A stretch of 64,000 nt of DNA from an uncultured Lachnospiraceae bacterium. GTDB lineage: Bacteria > Bacillota > Clostridia > Lachnospirales > Lachnospiraceae. Where the stretch lies: the NCBI GenBank assembly GCA_910589075.1, contig CAJUSK010000010.1, positions 124,001-188,000 of the forward strand, read 5' to 3'. A program made the position numbers and the translations under genes. Positions 1 to 8,646 of this stretch are shown piece after piece. The notes beneath the pieces were generated by a model. It had not been told where the DNA came from and did not search any database. It saw only the letters and a list, made by a program, of their open reading frames with translations. Within the stretch, counting starts at the first letter, position 1. The number at the start of each line of letters is the position of its first letter.

Positions 1-89
1 AGCGGCGTCACAAAAGCCGCCACCGCCACCCTGGCGAATGCCTCATTGACCGATATGGCGTCAAACTCCAGTTTTATTTCATTGCGCAT
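1..89 (-). CDS. spoIIAB: Anti-sigma F factor SpoIIAB (N-terminal fragment)
   Basis: The first 29 codons of a minus-strand gene leave the window at base 1. The peptide begins MRNEIKLEFDAISVNEAFAR, which matches the start of SpoIIAB, the serine kinase and anti-sigma factor that holds sigma F in the forespore. Its ATG lies inside the end of spoIIAA, giving an 11-base overlap and the translational coupling typical of the spoIIA operon. The kinase domain itself is outside the window, so the call rests on this N-terminus and the neighbour. Confidence 0.85.
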   Translation of the reverse strand, partial: MRNEIKLEFDAISVNEAFARVAVAAFVTP

Positions 90-405
90 TCCTACCCTCC
101 TCTACAACATGCAGTACTTTTTTCAGTCCCGATACTCTTATGATCCGCTGTATCTGCCGGTCCGCGTTCACCGCATAAACTCTGCCGCCGAAACAGGCAA
201 TCTTTTTATATCGCCCCATTACAACCCCTACACCGGAACTGTCCATAAATCTCGTATCTTCAAAATCAAATACAATATGCTGAATCTTCTCTCTTAAAAT
301 ATAGCCATCGGCTCTCTCACTCAGAGCCGATGCCTGATGATGGTCAATCTCTTCCGGCATCCGTATCATCAGATAATTGTCAATTATATGAAAACGCTCT
401 TCCAT
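79..405 (-). CDS. spoIIAA: Anti-sigma F factor antagonist SpoIIAA (STAS domain)
   Basis: A 108-residue STAS-domain protein of normal family length. The phosphorylation loop reads FMDSSGVGVVMGRYK, with the conserved Asp-Ser-Ser-Gly at about residues 55-58. In the known pathway unphosphorylated SpoIIAA binds SpoIIAB and frees sigma F, and SpoIIAB inactivates it by phosphorylating the serine. The start at 405 follows an AAAGGAG ribosome site five bases upstream. It is first in the spoIIA operon and overlaps spoIIAB. I did not find a convincing sigma H promoter; the upstream 200 bases are a structured repeat. Confidence 0.95.
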   Translation of the reverse strand: MEERFHIIDNYLMIRMPEEIDHHQASALSERADGYILREKIQHIVFDFEDTRFMDSSGVGVVMGRYKKIACFGGRVYAVNADRQIQRIIRVSGLKKVLHVVEEGRNAQ

Positions 406-429
406 TCAGGCTCCTTTCCCTGCTCGTGC

Positions 430-640
430 GCCGGGCACCCGTCAGCATCTGCCCGCCTGTTTCCTCCGGGTGCCCGCGTGCAGAACAAAAGTGCGCTTCG
501 CACACTCTCGCATCCAAATTTTCCGGTAAGCGCAGCTTTTGTTCCGCGCGCGAAGCTGCGCATGCCTTTTGTTTCACAGGACGCACTTTCCTATGAAACA
601 ATAAAATCCACGCTTCGCGAGTCTTCTATTGTCATGAATA
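430..640. repeat. Structured dispersed repeat upstream of spoIIAA
   Basis: The stretch between spoIIAA and the next gene holds nested inverted repeats: CGGGCACCCG at 432-441 pairs with 467-476, GAACAAAAG at 483 pairs with CTTTTGTTC ending at 545, and TTTCACAGGACGCACTTTCCTATGAAA at 572-598 is itself near-palindromic (arms only quoted as bounds here). The part at about 537-601 recurs almost identically at 28613-28676. It ends in a CTATTGTCATGAATAAAA tail shared with repeats near 25980 and 58890. It is non-coding in my reading. Confidence 0.7.
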
Positions 641-670
641 AAAAAGACATGGCGGTTCTTCTGCCATGTC
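640..670 (-). terminator. Rho-independent terminator of the TPR-gene operon
   Basis: GACATGGCGG and its complement CTGCCATGTC (with one G/C slip) form a hairpin at 646-670. Read on the minus strand it is followed by a run of T residues, just past the stop codon of the zinc-ribbon/TPR gene. Confidence 0.75.
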
Positions 671-681
671 CTCTTTTGTGT

Positions 682-2103
682 CTAATCCTGCCCTTCATTC
701 AGTTCCCTCAGAAAACTCTGAGATCTCCTTGCCCGCTCTGTTCCGGGGAACTTTTCGACTACAAGGTTATAGGCTTCCATCGCTTCGTTCCGGTCCCCGT
801 TTTGCCGGTAAGCGTTGCCCAGATTATACAGTATATCTCCGTTCTCCGGATCATACACTCTCGCTTTGGCCAGTTCTTTGACAGCATCCTCAAACATTTC
901 TTTCTGATAGGCATCCATACCGGCCTTATAATAAGCCTCTGCCACAGAAGGTCCTGCCTGGGTAACCAATATACGGTACAATGACTGGAAATGCTCTGAT
1001 TCCACCTGTTCCGCCGCCTGCGCGTCAATTTTCTCCAGCGCCTGCCCTACCTTTTCGGTATTTTTCGGGCTCTCCATATAAACGCTGACCGCATACAACA
1101 GACTGTCCACCACTTCCATCTTTCCGTCGCTGCCCGCGTATTCGCTCAGGTCACGTTTTAACTGTGTATTTTCTTCCGTCAGCTGTTTGGTCAACTGCTC
1201 CATCTCTTCAATGGCGCCGGTCTTTTTGTCCAACTGTTCACTGACTACCCGCAGCTCTTCCTGGGCCGTACTGGTATCTGCATTCTCTTTGGCGGGAAGG
1301 ATCAGGAAACATGCCGCCGCCACTCCGATCACAATCCCGATTCCAATATTCAGAGCTACGGAAACGCCCTTTGCATCCCGGTTATTGACAGGCTGTATAA
1401 TCGTTTCATTCCCGCTCTGGTATTTGATAATATCTTCCGCAGCCTTTTTTTTCTTTGTCCCGCTTTTGGCTTTGGTATTCTCCGCCGCCTCCAGCCTTTT
1501 ATCCACTTCCTGCCGATATCTGTGGGTAGTCGTATTGCCCATATCAATCCGGCTGCACTTATCCAGTTCCTTGCCGGCCTTTTCCCATTCTTCGGCTTTC
1601 ATATACAAAAGTGCCAGAAGCTGATGTGCCCGCACATATCTGGGATTTAAGGACAATACTTTCTTCAACTGGATGACTGCCAGATCCAGGCTGTCCTGCT
1701 GGCAATATCCCAGCGCCAGATTATACTTCTTAATCGTCTGATTGATTGTATCCAGGCGGCTGGGATTCTGCTGAATCATATCAATATAATCATCTGCGAT
1801 ATTTTTCTTCGACCGCAGGTTCTTACTGATTACCCATTCACCCAGCCCCTTCACGACCTCGCCCATCTCATAATAGACCAGTCCCAAAAGGTTTCTTGCC
1901 TGCACGTGATTTTTATTAAATTTAAGGCTTTGACGCAAACTGGTGACCGCACCGGACAGATCCCGCACACTGGCTTTATCCAATCCCTCATTATAGAAAA
2001 AATTGGACGTATACATAATCCTTTTATAAAGGCCCACATCTGCACCGCAGCCTGTACAGAAATCCTTCTCCGATAACTGGCACCCGCAATTATAACATCT
2101 CAT
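682..2103 (-). CDS. Zinc-ribbon, TPR-repeat membrane protein of unknown role
   Basis: A 473-residue protein built from four visible parts: an N-terminal zinc ribbon with CYNC and CTGC pairs (residues 3-6 and 16-19); TPR-like helical repeats over about 40-200; one membrane span at about 248-270 (hydrophobic run ending FLILPAKEN); a coiled coil at about 280-320; and more TPR repeats at about 395-460. The N-terminal half should be cytoplasmic and the rest outside, or the reverse. TPRs suggest a scaffold for protein complexes. It closes the folC-containing operon. I do not recognise a named family and give no function. Confidence 0.8.
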   Translation of the reverse strand: MRCYNCGCQLSEKDFCTGCGADVGLYKRIMYTSNFFYNEGLDKASVRDLSGAVTSLRQSLKFNKNHVQARNLLGLVYYEMGEVVKGLGEWVISKNLRSKKNIADDYIDMIQQNPSRLDTINQTIKKYNLALGYCQQDSLDLAVIQLKKVLSLNPRYVRAHQLLALLYMKAEEWEKAGKELDKCSRIDMGNTTTHRYRQEVDKRLEAAENTKAKSGTKKKKAAEDIIKYQSGNETIIQPVNNRDAKGVSVALNIGIGIVIGVAAACFLILPAKENADTSTAQEELRVVSEQLDKKTGAIEEMEQLTKQLTEENTQLKRDLSEYAGSDGKMEVVDSLLYAVSVYMESPKNTEKVGQALEKIDAQAAEQVESEHFQSLYRILVTQAGPSVAEAYYKAGMDAYQKEMFEDAVKELAKARVYDPENGDILYNLGNAYRQNGDRNEAMEAYNLVVEKFPGTERARRSQSFLRELNEGQD

Positions 2104-2112
2104 GCAGTACCT

Positions 2113-2262
2113 CTATTCCAATGTTTCATCTTTAACTTCTTTCATCATTCCAATCAGGATGTCCGCCACATCCGTAAGATCCTGATTGATAATGGCATCT
2201 TCCGCATCTTCCACTTCCAGGCTGGGATGAAATTTTTTCAATTCTTCTTCGAAATTAATCAT
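2113..2262 (-). CDS. Small acidic protein, 49 residues
   Basis: A short open frame between folC and the TPR gene, MINFEEELKKFHPSLEVEDA onward, ending KDETLE. Its ATG overlaps the last eight bases of folC, and it stops ten bases before the TPR gene begins, so it fits tightly into the operon. It is strongly acidic and predicted helical, with no cysteines or membrane segment. The tight fit and reading frame argue that it is real, but I cannot name a family. Confidence 0.65.
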   Translation of the reverse strand: MINFEEELKKFHPSLEVEDAEDAIINQDLTDVADILIGMMKEVKDETLE

Positions 2263-3565
2263 ATTCTTTCCTCATTAAGCAGCCCTTTATCTCTCCTGCG
2301 AGGTAAAGGGAACCGGCAATATAAACTCTGTCATCTGACAGCTTCTCCCGCAGAAGCACTTTCCATGCATTTTGGCTATTCGCAAATCCCTCTATCTGCT
2401 CCACCCCTGTGGCATGAAAAACTTCTTCCAGACACTGCCGGGAGAGACTTCTCGCATTTTGAATCTCTGTTACCAAAATCCGGTCAAACAGACCGGAATC
2501 TGTCAACATCCGAGCCATCTCAGGAAATTGTTTGTCCTGCACGGCCGAAAAAAGCAGGAAACGTCTGCCCACGCTGCCATCCCTTCCTGCCGCATCCAAA
2601 AATGCCCTGATCCCATCTACATTGTGTGCACCATCCAGATAAATCCCCGGTCTGATCTCTTCCATCCTGCCTTCCCACCGGGCATCTCTCATCCCCTGGG
2701 TCAGAGCTTCCACGCTCACAGGCAGCCGATCTGCCAGCACATCCAGGGCACGCAACGCAAGCGCAGCATTTTCAACCTGATATGACGCAAATGTGGTAAG
2801 CGAATACCTAATATATCCATAATAACGACTATCAAAAGAAAAATCAATGAAATTTTTATGAAACTCCAAATTTCGTATGTCTCTTTTCGACACAAAAAAC
2901 AGAGGGCAGGACAATTCCTGCGCCCTCTCTGCGATCACAAAGGAAGGCTCTTTTCCCGAATCGGCAGCCACCACAGGCACGCCTTCCTGCAAAATTCCTG
3001 CCTTCTCTCCTGCAATTTCGGAAACACTCCACCCCAGATATTCCATGTGATCCATCCCGATCCTGGTGATGATACACAGATCTTTTTGGCTGACGGAATT
3101 TGTCGCATCCAGCCGCCCGCCCAGCCCGGTTTCCAGCAGGATCACTTCTGCATTCTGTTCTTCAAAATACAGCATCCCCATAAAAAACAGCATTTCAAAA
3201 AATGTGGGATGGTACGCCCCGCTCCCTTTCCGATCCCGCAGCAGGCTGCATATGCTTTCCAGGTAACGGACAAAATCCGCCTCCGGCATAAGTTCTCCAT
3301 TTATGCGGAAACGTTCCCGCATGGTGACAAGGTGGGGCGAGGTAAACATTCCCACCCGATAGCCGCCTTTTTGCAGGACAGAAGACAAATAAGCACAAAC
3401 GGAACCTTTTCCGTTTGTGCCTGCAATATGAATGATCGTCTTCTCTTTGCCAGGTTCCCCCAGCCGCCTCAGAAATGCAGCCGTATCTTCCGGCGCATTC
3501 TTTCTGGTAAATCTGGGAATCTCCAGAAGATACGATTCTGCCTCTCCATAGTCCATATTTGTCAC
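2255..3565 (-). CDS. folC: Folylpolyglutamate synthase / dihydrofolate synthase
   Basis: A 436-residue Mur-ligase-family enzyme that adds glutamate to folates using ATP in the cytosol. The P-loop GTNGKGS lies at residues 49-55, followed by the folC-typical LLETGLGGRLDATN and GMDHMEYLG segments that bind Mg-ATP and the ligase intermediate. Length is normal. The start used is GTG at 3565, which overlaps the stop of the upstream FapA-like gene (GTGA). The alternative ATG nine bases later would sit further from the GGAGG ribosome site. It is co-transcribed with the gene upstream and the small protein downstream. Confidence 0.95.
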   Translation of the reverse strand: MTNMDYGEAESYLLEIPRFTRKNAPEDTAAFLRRLGEPGKEKTIIHIAGTNGKGSVCAYLSSVLQKGGYRVGMFTSPHLVTMRERFRINGELMPEADFVRYLESICSLLRDRKGSGAYHPTFFEMLFFMGMLYFEEQNAEVILLETGLGGRLDATNSVSQKDLCIITRIGMDHMEYLGWSVSEIAGEKAGILQEGVPVVAADSGKEPSFVIAERAQELSCPLFFVSKRDIRNLEFHKNFIDFSFDSRYYGYIRYSLTTFASYQVENAALALRALDVLADRLPVSVEALTQGMRDARWEGRMEEIRPGIYLDGAHNVDGIRAFLDAAGRDGSVGRRFLLFSAVQDKQFPEMARMLTDSGLFDRILVTEIQNARSLSRQCLEEVFHATGVEQIEGFANSQNAWKVLLREKLSDDRVYIAGSLYLAGEIKGCLMRKEYD

Positions 3566-5022
3566 TCTTCCTCCATGATACCCTGGAACGGTTCCGAAAC
3601 AATCTCACCTGAAACACAGCGGTATGTGGCATATTGCATTTCTCCCGTGACCTGTTTGCTGAAATTCATAATGCTCAGAAGAACGCCTTTATATGTATAG
3701 CCTTCCGCATGGATTCTGGCTCCCCGGCCTTTTTCCATCAATTCCAGACAACGGTCCGATTCCACTTTAATTTCATCCAACTGCTTGAAATACTCATCTT
3801 TTTTATTGTTCAGAACCAGGAGGTTCTTACTGCCGGTTTCCGTCTTAAACTGCTTCTGTTTAATTAGCATCTCCATGCGTTCCACGATGTCCGCCAGCTT
3901 TTCTTTAATTTCCTTTTCCTGTTCCACAAGCCTGGAATATTTATCATATGTTTCCTGCTCATAACCTGCATGGATCACAGTCCGCACTTCGGCCACATTC
4001 CCCAGATTATAAGCGCTCACTTCCTGCAGGGCAAAAACCTTGCCGCCAATAATACTTCCCTTCTTGCCATTCACAACAATCCTGCTGCCGGCCCTGACAT
4101 TGGCATTCAGAATATAATTGGCCTCCACCCTGCCGTCTGCAGTCACGTCGCACTGTTCTATAAAATTGGCATAGATATCCCCTCTGGCACGTATTTTGCC
4201 CTTGAGATTGCCCTGTACACCACGTTTCAGCACAATATCGCCGCCGGCAAAAAGCTCGGCGCTTTCAACGGTCCCTTCGATGATCAGATTCCGTCCCGCA
4301 CGGATCATAACGCCGGCGCCGACGCTTCCGCCGATGGTGACATCACCAAAGAACTCAATCCGGCCTGTGCTCAGATCCACGTCTCCCTGTACCTCATGTA
4401 CCGTCCGGATATCAATACTGCCGTTTTTGAGCTCAATCTTGCCTGCGGTTTTGGCAAAATACATGTCATCCCGCCGTTCGATGCTCATACCTCTGAGGGG
4501 CTGCAGTTCCTTGACCAGTTTGCATTTCAGCGCCATGCCCCGCACTGTATAGCCGTCCGATCCCGCTTCCGCGGCATGGTACACGGCAAGGGCATCCCCG
4601 GCCTTAACGCTCTGAAGCATATTCATGCTGTTATAGTCCACAGAACCGTCCTCACGAATCACAGGCCCTTTCTTTATATCGTCCGGTGTGAAAAAGTATT
4701 CATAATAGCCGTCTTTTCCTTCTTCTACTTCTTTTCCTTTGGCCACCAGCACTTCACGATGATACACGCCCTTTTTGGCCATGGCAACAAGACGCGGCAT
4801 CAGATACCCTGTTGTCACACCTTCTACCCGAAGCATTTCCAGAAGTTCGTCCGTTTTGTAGTGTCCCTTTTCCTCAGAAGGTTCGGCAAGATACAGCCAT
4901 GCCTTCATCTGGTCTTTGGATACACTGACACGAGACTGCTCCTGAACTTTGCTCCCATGTAAAAATCTCTTTTTCAATTCCCCTAACTGTTCACGGGTTA
5001 GTGTTAAGATCTCTTCATCCAT
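3562..5022 (-). CDS. FapA-like protein (DUF342 family)
   Basis: A 486-residue protein of the FapA/DUF342 family. The middle (about 200-340) is a run of short beta-strand turns, such as GGSVGAGVMIRAGRNLIIEG, in a right-handed helix typical of this family. A coiled coil at about 365-420 follows. FapA proteins are linked to flagellar or cell-surface assembly in some bacteria, but the family is widespread in non-motile Firmicutes and its biochemical role is unsettled. There are no flagellar genes here. It starts after AAAGGGATG and its stop overlaps the folC start. Confidence 0.85.
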   Translation of the reverse strand: MDEEILTLTREQLGELKKRFLHGSKVQEQSRVSVSKDQMKAWLYLAEPSEEKGHYKTDELLEMLRVEGVTTGYLMPRLVAMAKKGVYHREVLVAKGKEVEEGKDGYYEYFFTPDDIKKGPVIREDGSVDYNSMNMLQSVKAGDALAVYHAAEAGSDGYTVRGMALKCKLVKELQPLRGMSIERRDDMYFAKTAGKIELKNGSIDIRTVHEVQGDVDLSTGRIEFFGDVTIGGSVGAGVMIRAGRNLIIEGTVESAELFAGGDIVLKRGVQGNLKGKIRARGDIYANFIEQCDVTADGRVEANYILNANVRAGSRIVVNGKKGSIIGGKVFALQEVSAYNLGNVAEVRTVIHAGYEQETYDKYSRLVEQEKEIKEKLADIVERMEMLIKQKQFKTETGSKNLLVLNNKKDEYFKQLDEIKVESDRCLELMEKGRGARIHAEGYTYKGVLLSIMNFSKQVTGEMQYATYRCVSGEIVSEPFQGIMEEE

Positions 5023-5100
5023 GGAATCATCCCTTTATTCCGCCATGTTAATTTATATTCATATGTTACGGTCTGAATTATTGCTTATATATAGTATCTC

Positions 5101-7764
5101 TTATTTTTGTAATTGTTGCAAGCGATTTTCGACCTGTTCCATCATCTTGGCATATTTTTTCTGTTTTTCCTGTTCTTCCGCTATCTTGGCAGCGGGTGCT
5201 TTGGAGATAAATTTCTCATTTGAAAGCATGTTTTTACAGCGTGCAAGCTCACTGTCGAGCCGTTTTTTCTCTTTTTCCAACCGCTCCACTTCCTGGCGGA
5301 TGTCTACCAGCTCGGCAAACGGAATATAGACAGATGCGTCTGCCAGCAGAACGGATACCGCATCCCCGGCAATGCCGCTTTTATCTGCCTGCACGTTTAC
5401 TTCCGAAGCATATGCCAGAGAAGCAAAAAACAAGCTGCCTTTTGTAAAGACGCTGCGGATTTCTTCTTTCGGGCTCACCACATAGACAGCCGCTTTTCTG
5501 CCCGGAGATACGTTCATTTCCGCACGGACATTCCGAATCCCCCGGATGGCCTCTTTGATCATTTCCATCTCTGTCTCTTCTGCAGCGAAATCCCATGCTT
5601 CATTGTATACCGGCCAGGAAGAAATCATGATGGATTCTTCATCCTCCTGCAAATTACAGAAAATTTCTTCTGTAATAAAAGGCATGTATGGATGCAACAG
5701 CTTCAGCGCCTGCAACAGTACGGTGCGCAATGTCCAGAGAGCCGCATCCCTGCCTGCGCCTGCCTCTTTTGCATAGAGTCTGGGTTTTACCATCTCTATA
5801 TACCAGTCACAAAATTCATCCCATATAAAATCGTATACTTTCTGTACGGCAATCCCCAGCTCGAAACGCTCCATATTGTCTGTGGCTTCCCGGATCAGCT
5901 TATTTAATCTGGACAGAATCCACTGATCCGCCGGCTCCAGGTGGTCCGGCTGTTTCTGATCCATCTGACAGCCTTCCATATTCATCAGAATAAAGCGGGA
6001 CGCGTTCCATACCTTGTTGGCAAAATTGCGGTTCGCCTCCACCCGTTCATAATAAAACCGCATATCATTGCCCGGTGCATTGCCGGTAATCAGTGTCAGA
6101 CGCAGTGCATCCGCACCATATTTTTCAATAATTTCCAACGGATCAATGCCATTTCCCAGGGATTTGGACATTTTACGGCCCTGGGAATCCCGGATCAGGC
6201 CGTGGAACAGCACGGTTTCAAAGGGCTTCTCCCCCATCTGCTCATATCCGGAAAAAATCATCCGGATCACCCAGAAGAAAATAATATCATATCCGGTTAC
6301 CAGCACATTGGTGGGATAGAAATACTGCAAGTCCTCTGTCTGCTCCGGCCAGCCCAGAGTGGAGAATGGCCAGAGAGCGGATGAAAACCATGTATCCAGC
6401 GTATCCTCGTCCTGGTGGAGATGCGCCTGTCCACACTTGGGACATACGGTTACCGGCTCTCTTGCCACCGTTATCTCCCCACAGCTTTCACAATAATACG
6501 CCGGAATCCTGTGGCCCCACCAGAGCTGTCTGGAAATGCACCAGTCGCGTATATTGTCCGTCCAGTTAAAATAAATCTTTTCCATACGTTCGGGAACCAG
6601 CCGGATCTCACCCTTTTTCACCGCTTCCACGGCAGGCCTGATCAGTTCATCCATCTTAACGAACCACTGTTTTTTTACCATGGGTTCAATGGTCGTGCCG
6701 CATCTGTCATGGGTTCCCACATTATGGGTATGTCCTTCAATACGGACTAAAAGCCCCATGCGGTCCAGTTCCTGCACAATCTGCTTTCTCGCCTCATAAC
6801 GGTCCATGCCATGAAATCTGCCACCGTTTTCATTGACTGTGGCATCATCGTTCAGAACGGTAATTTCCGGCAGTCCATGCCGCCTTCCCACTTCAAAATC
6901 ATTGGGGTCATGGGCCGGCGTAATCTTAACCACACCCGTACCGAATTCCATATCCACATAGGCATCCCCGACCACAGGAATTGCCCGGTTCACAATGGGC
7001 AGCATCACCTTTCTGCCGATCAAATGTTGATACCGCTCATCCTCCGGGTGAACAGCCACACCGGTATCGCCCAGCATGGTTTCCGGACGGGTCGTGGCAA
7101 ATTCTACAAATTCCTTCGTACTGACTGTGCCGTCTGCTTCAATCAGGGGATATTTGATATGCCAGAAGTTCCCCTCCTGTTCTTCGTACTCCACCTCCGC
7201 ATCGGAAATGGATGTATTGCAGACGGGACACCAGTTAACGATCCGGCTGCCCTTATAGATCCAGCCTTTTTCATGCATCCGGCAGAACACCTCGGTGACC
7301 GCCTTGTTGCAGCCCTCATCCATGGTAAAACGTTCTCTGTCCCAGTCACAGGAGGAACCCAGCTTCTTTAACTGATTTACGATTCTGCCGCCATATTCCC
7401 GTTTCCAGTCCCAGGCCCGTTCCAGAAATCCTTCCCGGCCCAGTTCCTGTTTATCAATTCCTTCTTCTTTTAACTTTTCAATAATCTTCACTTCTGTGGC
7501 TATACTGGCATGATCGGTACCCGGCTGCCACAGAGCGTTATACCCCTGCATCCGTTTAAACCGGATCAGAATATCCTGCATGGTCTCATCCAGCGCATGT
7601 CCCATATGGAGCTGGCCTGTTATGTTCGGCGGCGGAATCACGATGGTAAACGGTTGCTTTGTACGATCCACTTCCGCATGAAAATATTTCTTTTCGGTCC
7701 ATTTCTGATACAATCTGTCTTCAATCCCTTTGGGATCATAGGTTTTGGCAAGTTCTTTCTGCAT
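5101..7764 (-). CDS. valS: Valyl-tRNA synthetase
   Basis: An 887-residue class I aminoacyl-tRNA synthetase that charges tRNA-Val and edits mischarged threonine. The HIGH-type signature appears as PPPNITGQLHMGHAL near residue 50, the KMSKS loop as GRKMSKSLGNGIDP near residue 525, and the editing insertion lies between them. A C-terminal coiled coil of Lys/Glu-rich heptads (last ~70 residues) is the usual ValRS tRNA-binding arm. The start follows AAGGAG. Expression is governed by the T-box leader upstream. Confidence 0.97.
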   Translation of the reverse strand: MQKELAKTYDPKGIEDRLYQKWTEKKYFHAEVDRTKQPFTIVIPPPNITGQLHMGHALDETMQDILIRFKRMQGYNALWQPGTDHASIATEVKIIEKLKEEGIDKQELGREGFLERAWDWKREYGGRIVNQLKKLGSSCDWDRERFTMDEGCNKAVTEVFCRMHEKGWIYKGSRIVNWCPVCNTSISDAEVEYEEQEGNFWHIKYPLIEADGTVSTKEFVEFATTRPETMLGDTGVAVHPEDERYQHLIGRKVMLPIVNRAIPVVGDAYVDMEFGTGVVKITPAHDPNDFEVGRRHGLPEITVLNDDATVNENGGRFHGMDRYEARKQIVQELDRMGLLVRIEGHTHNVGTHDRCGTTIEPMVKKQWFVKMDELIRPAVEAVKKGEIRLVPERMEKIYFNWTDNIRDWCISRQLWWGHRIPAYYCESCGEITVAREPVTVCPKCGQAHLHQDEDTLDTWFSSALWPFSTLGWPEQTEDLQYFYPTNVLVTGYDIIFFWVIRMIFSGYEQMGEKPFETVLFHGLIRDSQGRKMSKSLGNGIDPLEIIEKYGADALRLTLITGNAPGNDMRFYYERVEANRNFANKVWNASRFILMNMEGCQMDQKQPDHLEPADQWILSRLNKLIREATDNMERFELGIAVQKVYDFIWDEFCDWYIEMVKPRLYAKEAGAGRDAALWTLRTVLLQALKLLHPYMPFITEEIFCNLQEDEESIMISSWPVYNEAWDFAAEETEMEMIKEAIRGIRNVRAEMNVSPGRKAAVYVVSPKEEIRSVFTKGSLFFASLAYASEVNVQADKSGIAGDAVSVLLADASVYIPFAELVDIRQEVERLEKEKKRLDSELARCKNMLSNEKFISKAPAAKIAEEQEKQKKYAKMMEQVENRLQQLQK

Positions 7765-7845
7765 AAGTATCTCCTTATTATTAAAAATCGGTCACGATTG
7801 AATCCGGCCATGACAAGTCGCACAACCCGTTGCCCACAGGTATAA

Positions 7846-8140
7846 AAACGCCCTCTATCAATCTGCACTGATAAAGGGCGAAAATCCGCGGTACCACCTT
7901 TTTTTATAACTCATTGTCCGTTAACGGGGACGAAACGTGAAACCCTACCGGCAGCGTATGCCTGTTCAGGTTTCCGGTTCCAAAGCTACCTTCCGCGACC
8001 GACGCCTCAAGCTGTCTCTCAGCCTGTGAACAGCTCTCTCTGACAGGGTCCTGCCACGTACTCCTCTTTGTCATTACCTTTATCATATCAGTATGTCTGT
8101 AATCGCAGTGTTCGTTGGTTATGGAATGTAACACGTATTA
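7846..8140 (-). promoter_or_regulatory. T-box leader controlling valS
   Basis: Minus-strand leader of about 295 bases between the promoter and valS. The T-box sequence AGGTGGTACCGCGG (read at 7901-7888) is the antiterminator that pairs with the free acceptor end of uncharged tRNA. It is followed by a terminator hairpin at 7849-7880 (arms CGCCCT and AGGGCG) and a T run. Upstream are stem I elements, including AAAGAGGAGTA and AGAGAG. A GTA within GAAGGTAGC is my candidate valine specifier, but I could not fold the RNA. Uncharged tRNA-Val should favour read-through into valS. Confidence 0.92.
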
Positions 8141-8146
8141 AATAGA

Positions 8147-8175
8147 ATAATAGTGAGTTTGGAGGGATTTGTCAA
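8147..8175 (-). promoter_or_regulatory. valS T-box promoter
   Basis: On the minus strand TTGACA (8175-8170) and TATTAT (8152-8147) are separated by exactly 17 bases. This is a near-consensus sigma A promoter that places the RNA start near 8140, at the head of the T-box leader. Confidence 0.8.
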
Positions 8176-8214
8176 TATGGAAATATTTCCTACTTTAGAA
8201 GAGAGGGGGGATGA

Positions 8215-8447
8215 GCCCGTGCAGAGGCAGGATGCCCGCAGCCGTGTCTGGCTTCGGATGTTAAGAAGCTCTAACTGTTACGGGCAGGGGTATCGGCAGG
8301 CGTGCAACCGGTTCGTAAGCGCATCCATGCGCTGACGAACCTTTTTCGGACATCCTTGTCCGAAAATTGCAGGTTTTGTGCGTAACAGTAAGAGTTTCTA
8401 AACATCCTGCGAAGGCACGGCTGCGGGCATCCTGCCTCTGCACGGGC
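8215..8447. repeat. 233-bp inverted-repeat element (large hairpin)
   Basis: The outer arms 8215-8246 and 8416-8447 are perfect 32-base complements. An inner pair, 8256-8282 and 8381-8407, matches at 24 of 27 positions. The apex contains two further hairpins, 8310-8341 (arms GGTTCGT/ACGAACC) and 8343-8366 (arms TTTTCGGACA/TGTCCGAAAA). Together they would fold the whole element into one long forked stem as RNA or as a DNA cruciform. No sensible protein is encoded. It could be a MITE-like element or a structured RNA. Confidence 0.85.
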
Positions 8448-8451
8448 GCTT

Positions 8452-8646
8452 TACGTTGTGTGGTGTGGTTGGTTGGGGTAGTTTTGTGCTTGGGCGGTTG
8501 GGGACGGTTGTATGTTCGGCGCTGGAGTGATGGGTTTACGCTGAACGGTTGCAACGGGAGGATTTCCTGGCCAAAGAGGTTGGGTCTGTTAGCTGTTTGG
8601 GCGTGGCAGGAGGATGGTTTGGGTTGGTTGTTTTGGTGGAGAAGTG
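8452..8646. other. GT-skewed non-coding stretch
   Basis: About 195 bases between the large hairpin and the repressor gene are strongly enriched in G and T on the plus strand and poor in C, with many GGTTGG, GGGG and TTGG runs. No ribosome site with a credible protein was seen. Confidence 0.6.

Noticed and set aside
380..601. 73-residue protein (and the similar 63-residue frame at 28510-28701)
   Set aside because: Both are translations of the shared palindromic repeat; their similarity reflects the DNA repeat, not a protein family.
3970..4962. 330-residue plus-strand frame
   Set aside because: Antisense shadow of the FapA-like gene with no start signal.
7904..8134. Small gene upstream of valS
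   Set aside because: The frame lies entirely inside the T-box leader and has no ribosome site.
8141..8452. Group II intron or self-splicing RNA in the large hairpin
   Set aside because: Too short, and no domain V-like AGC...GUU hairpin or reverse transcriptase was seen.
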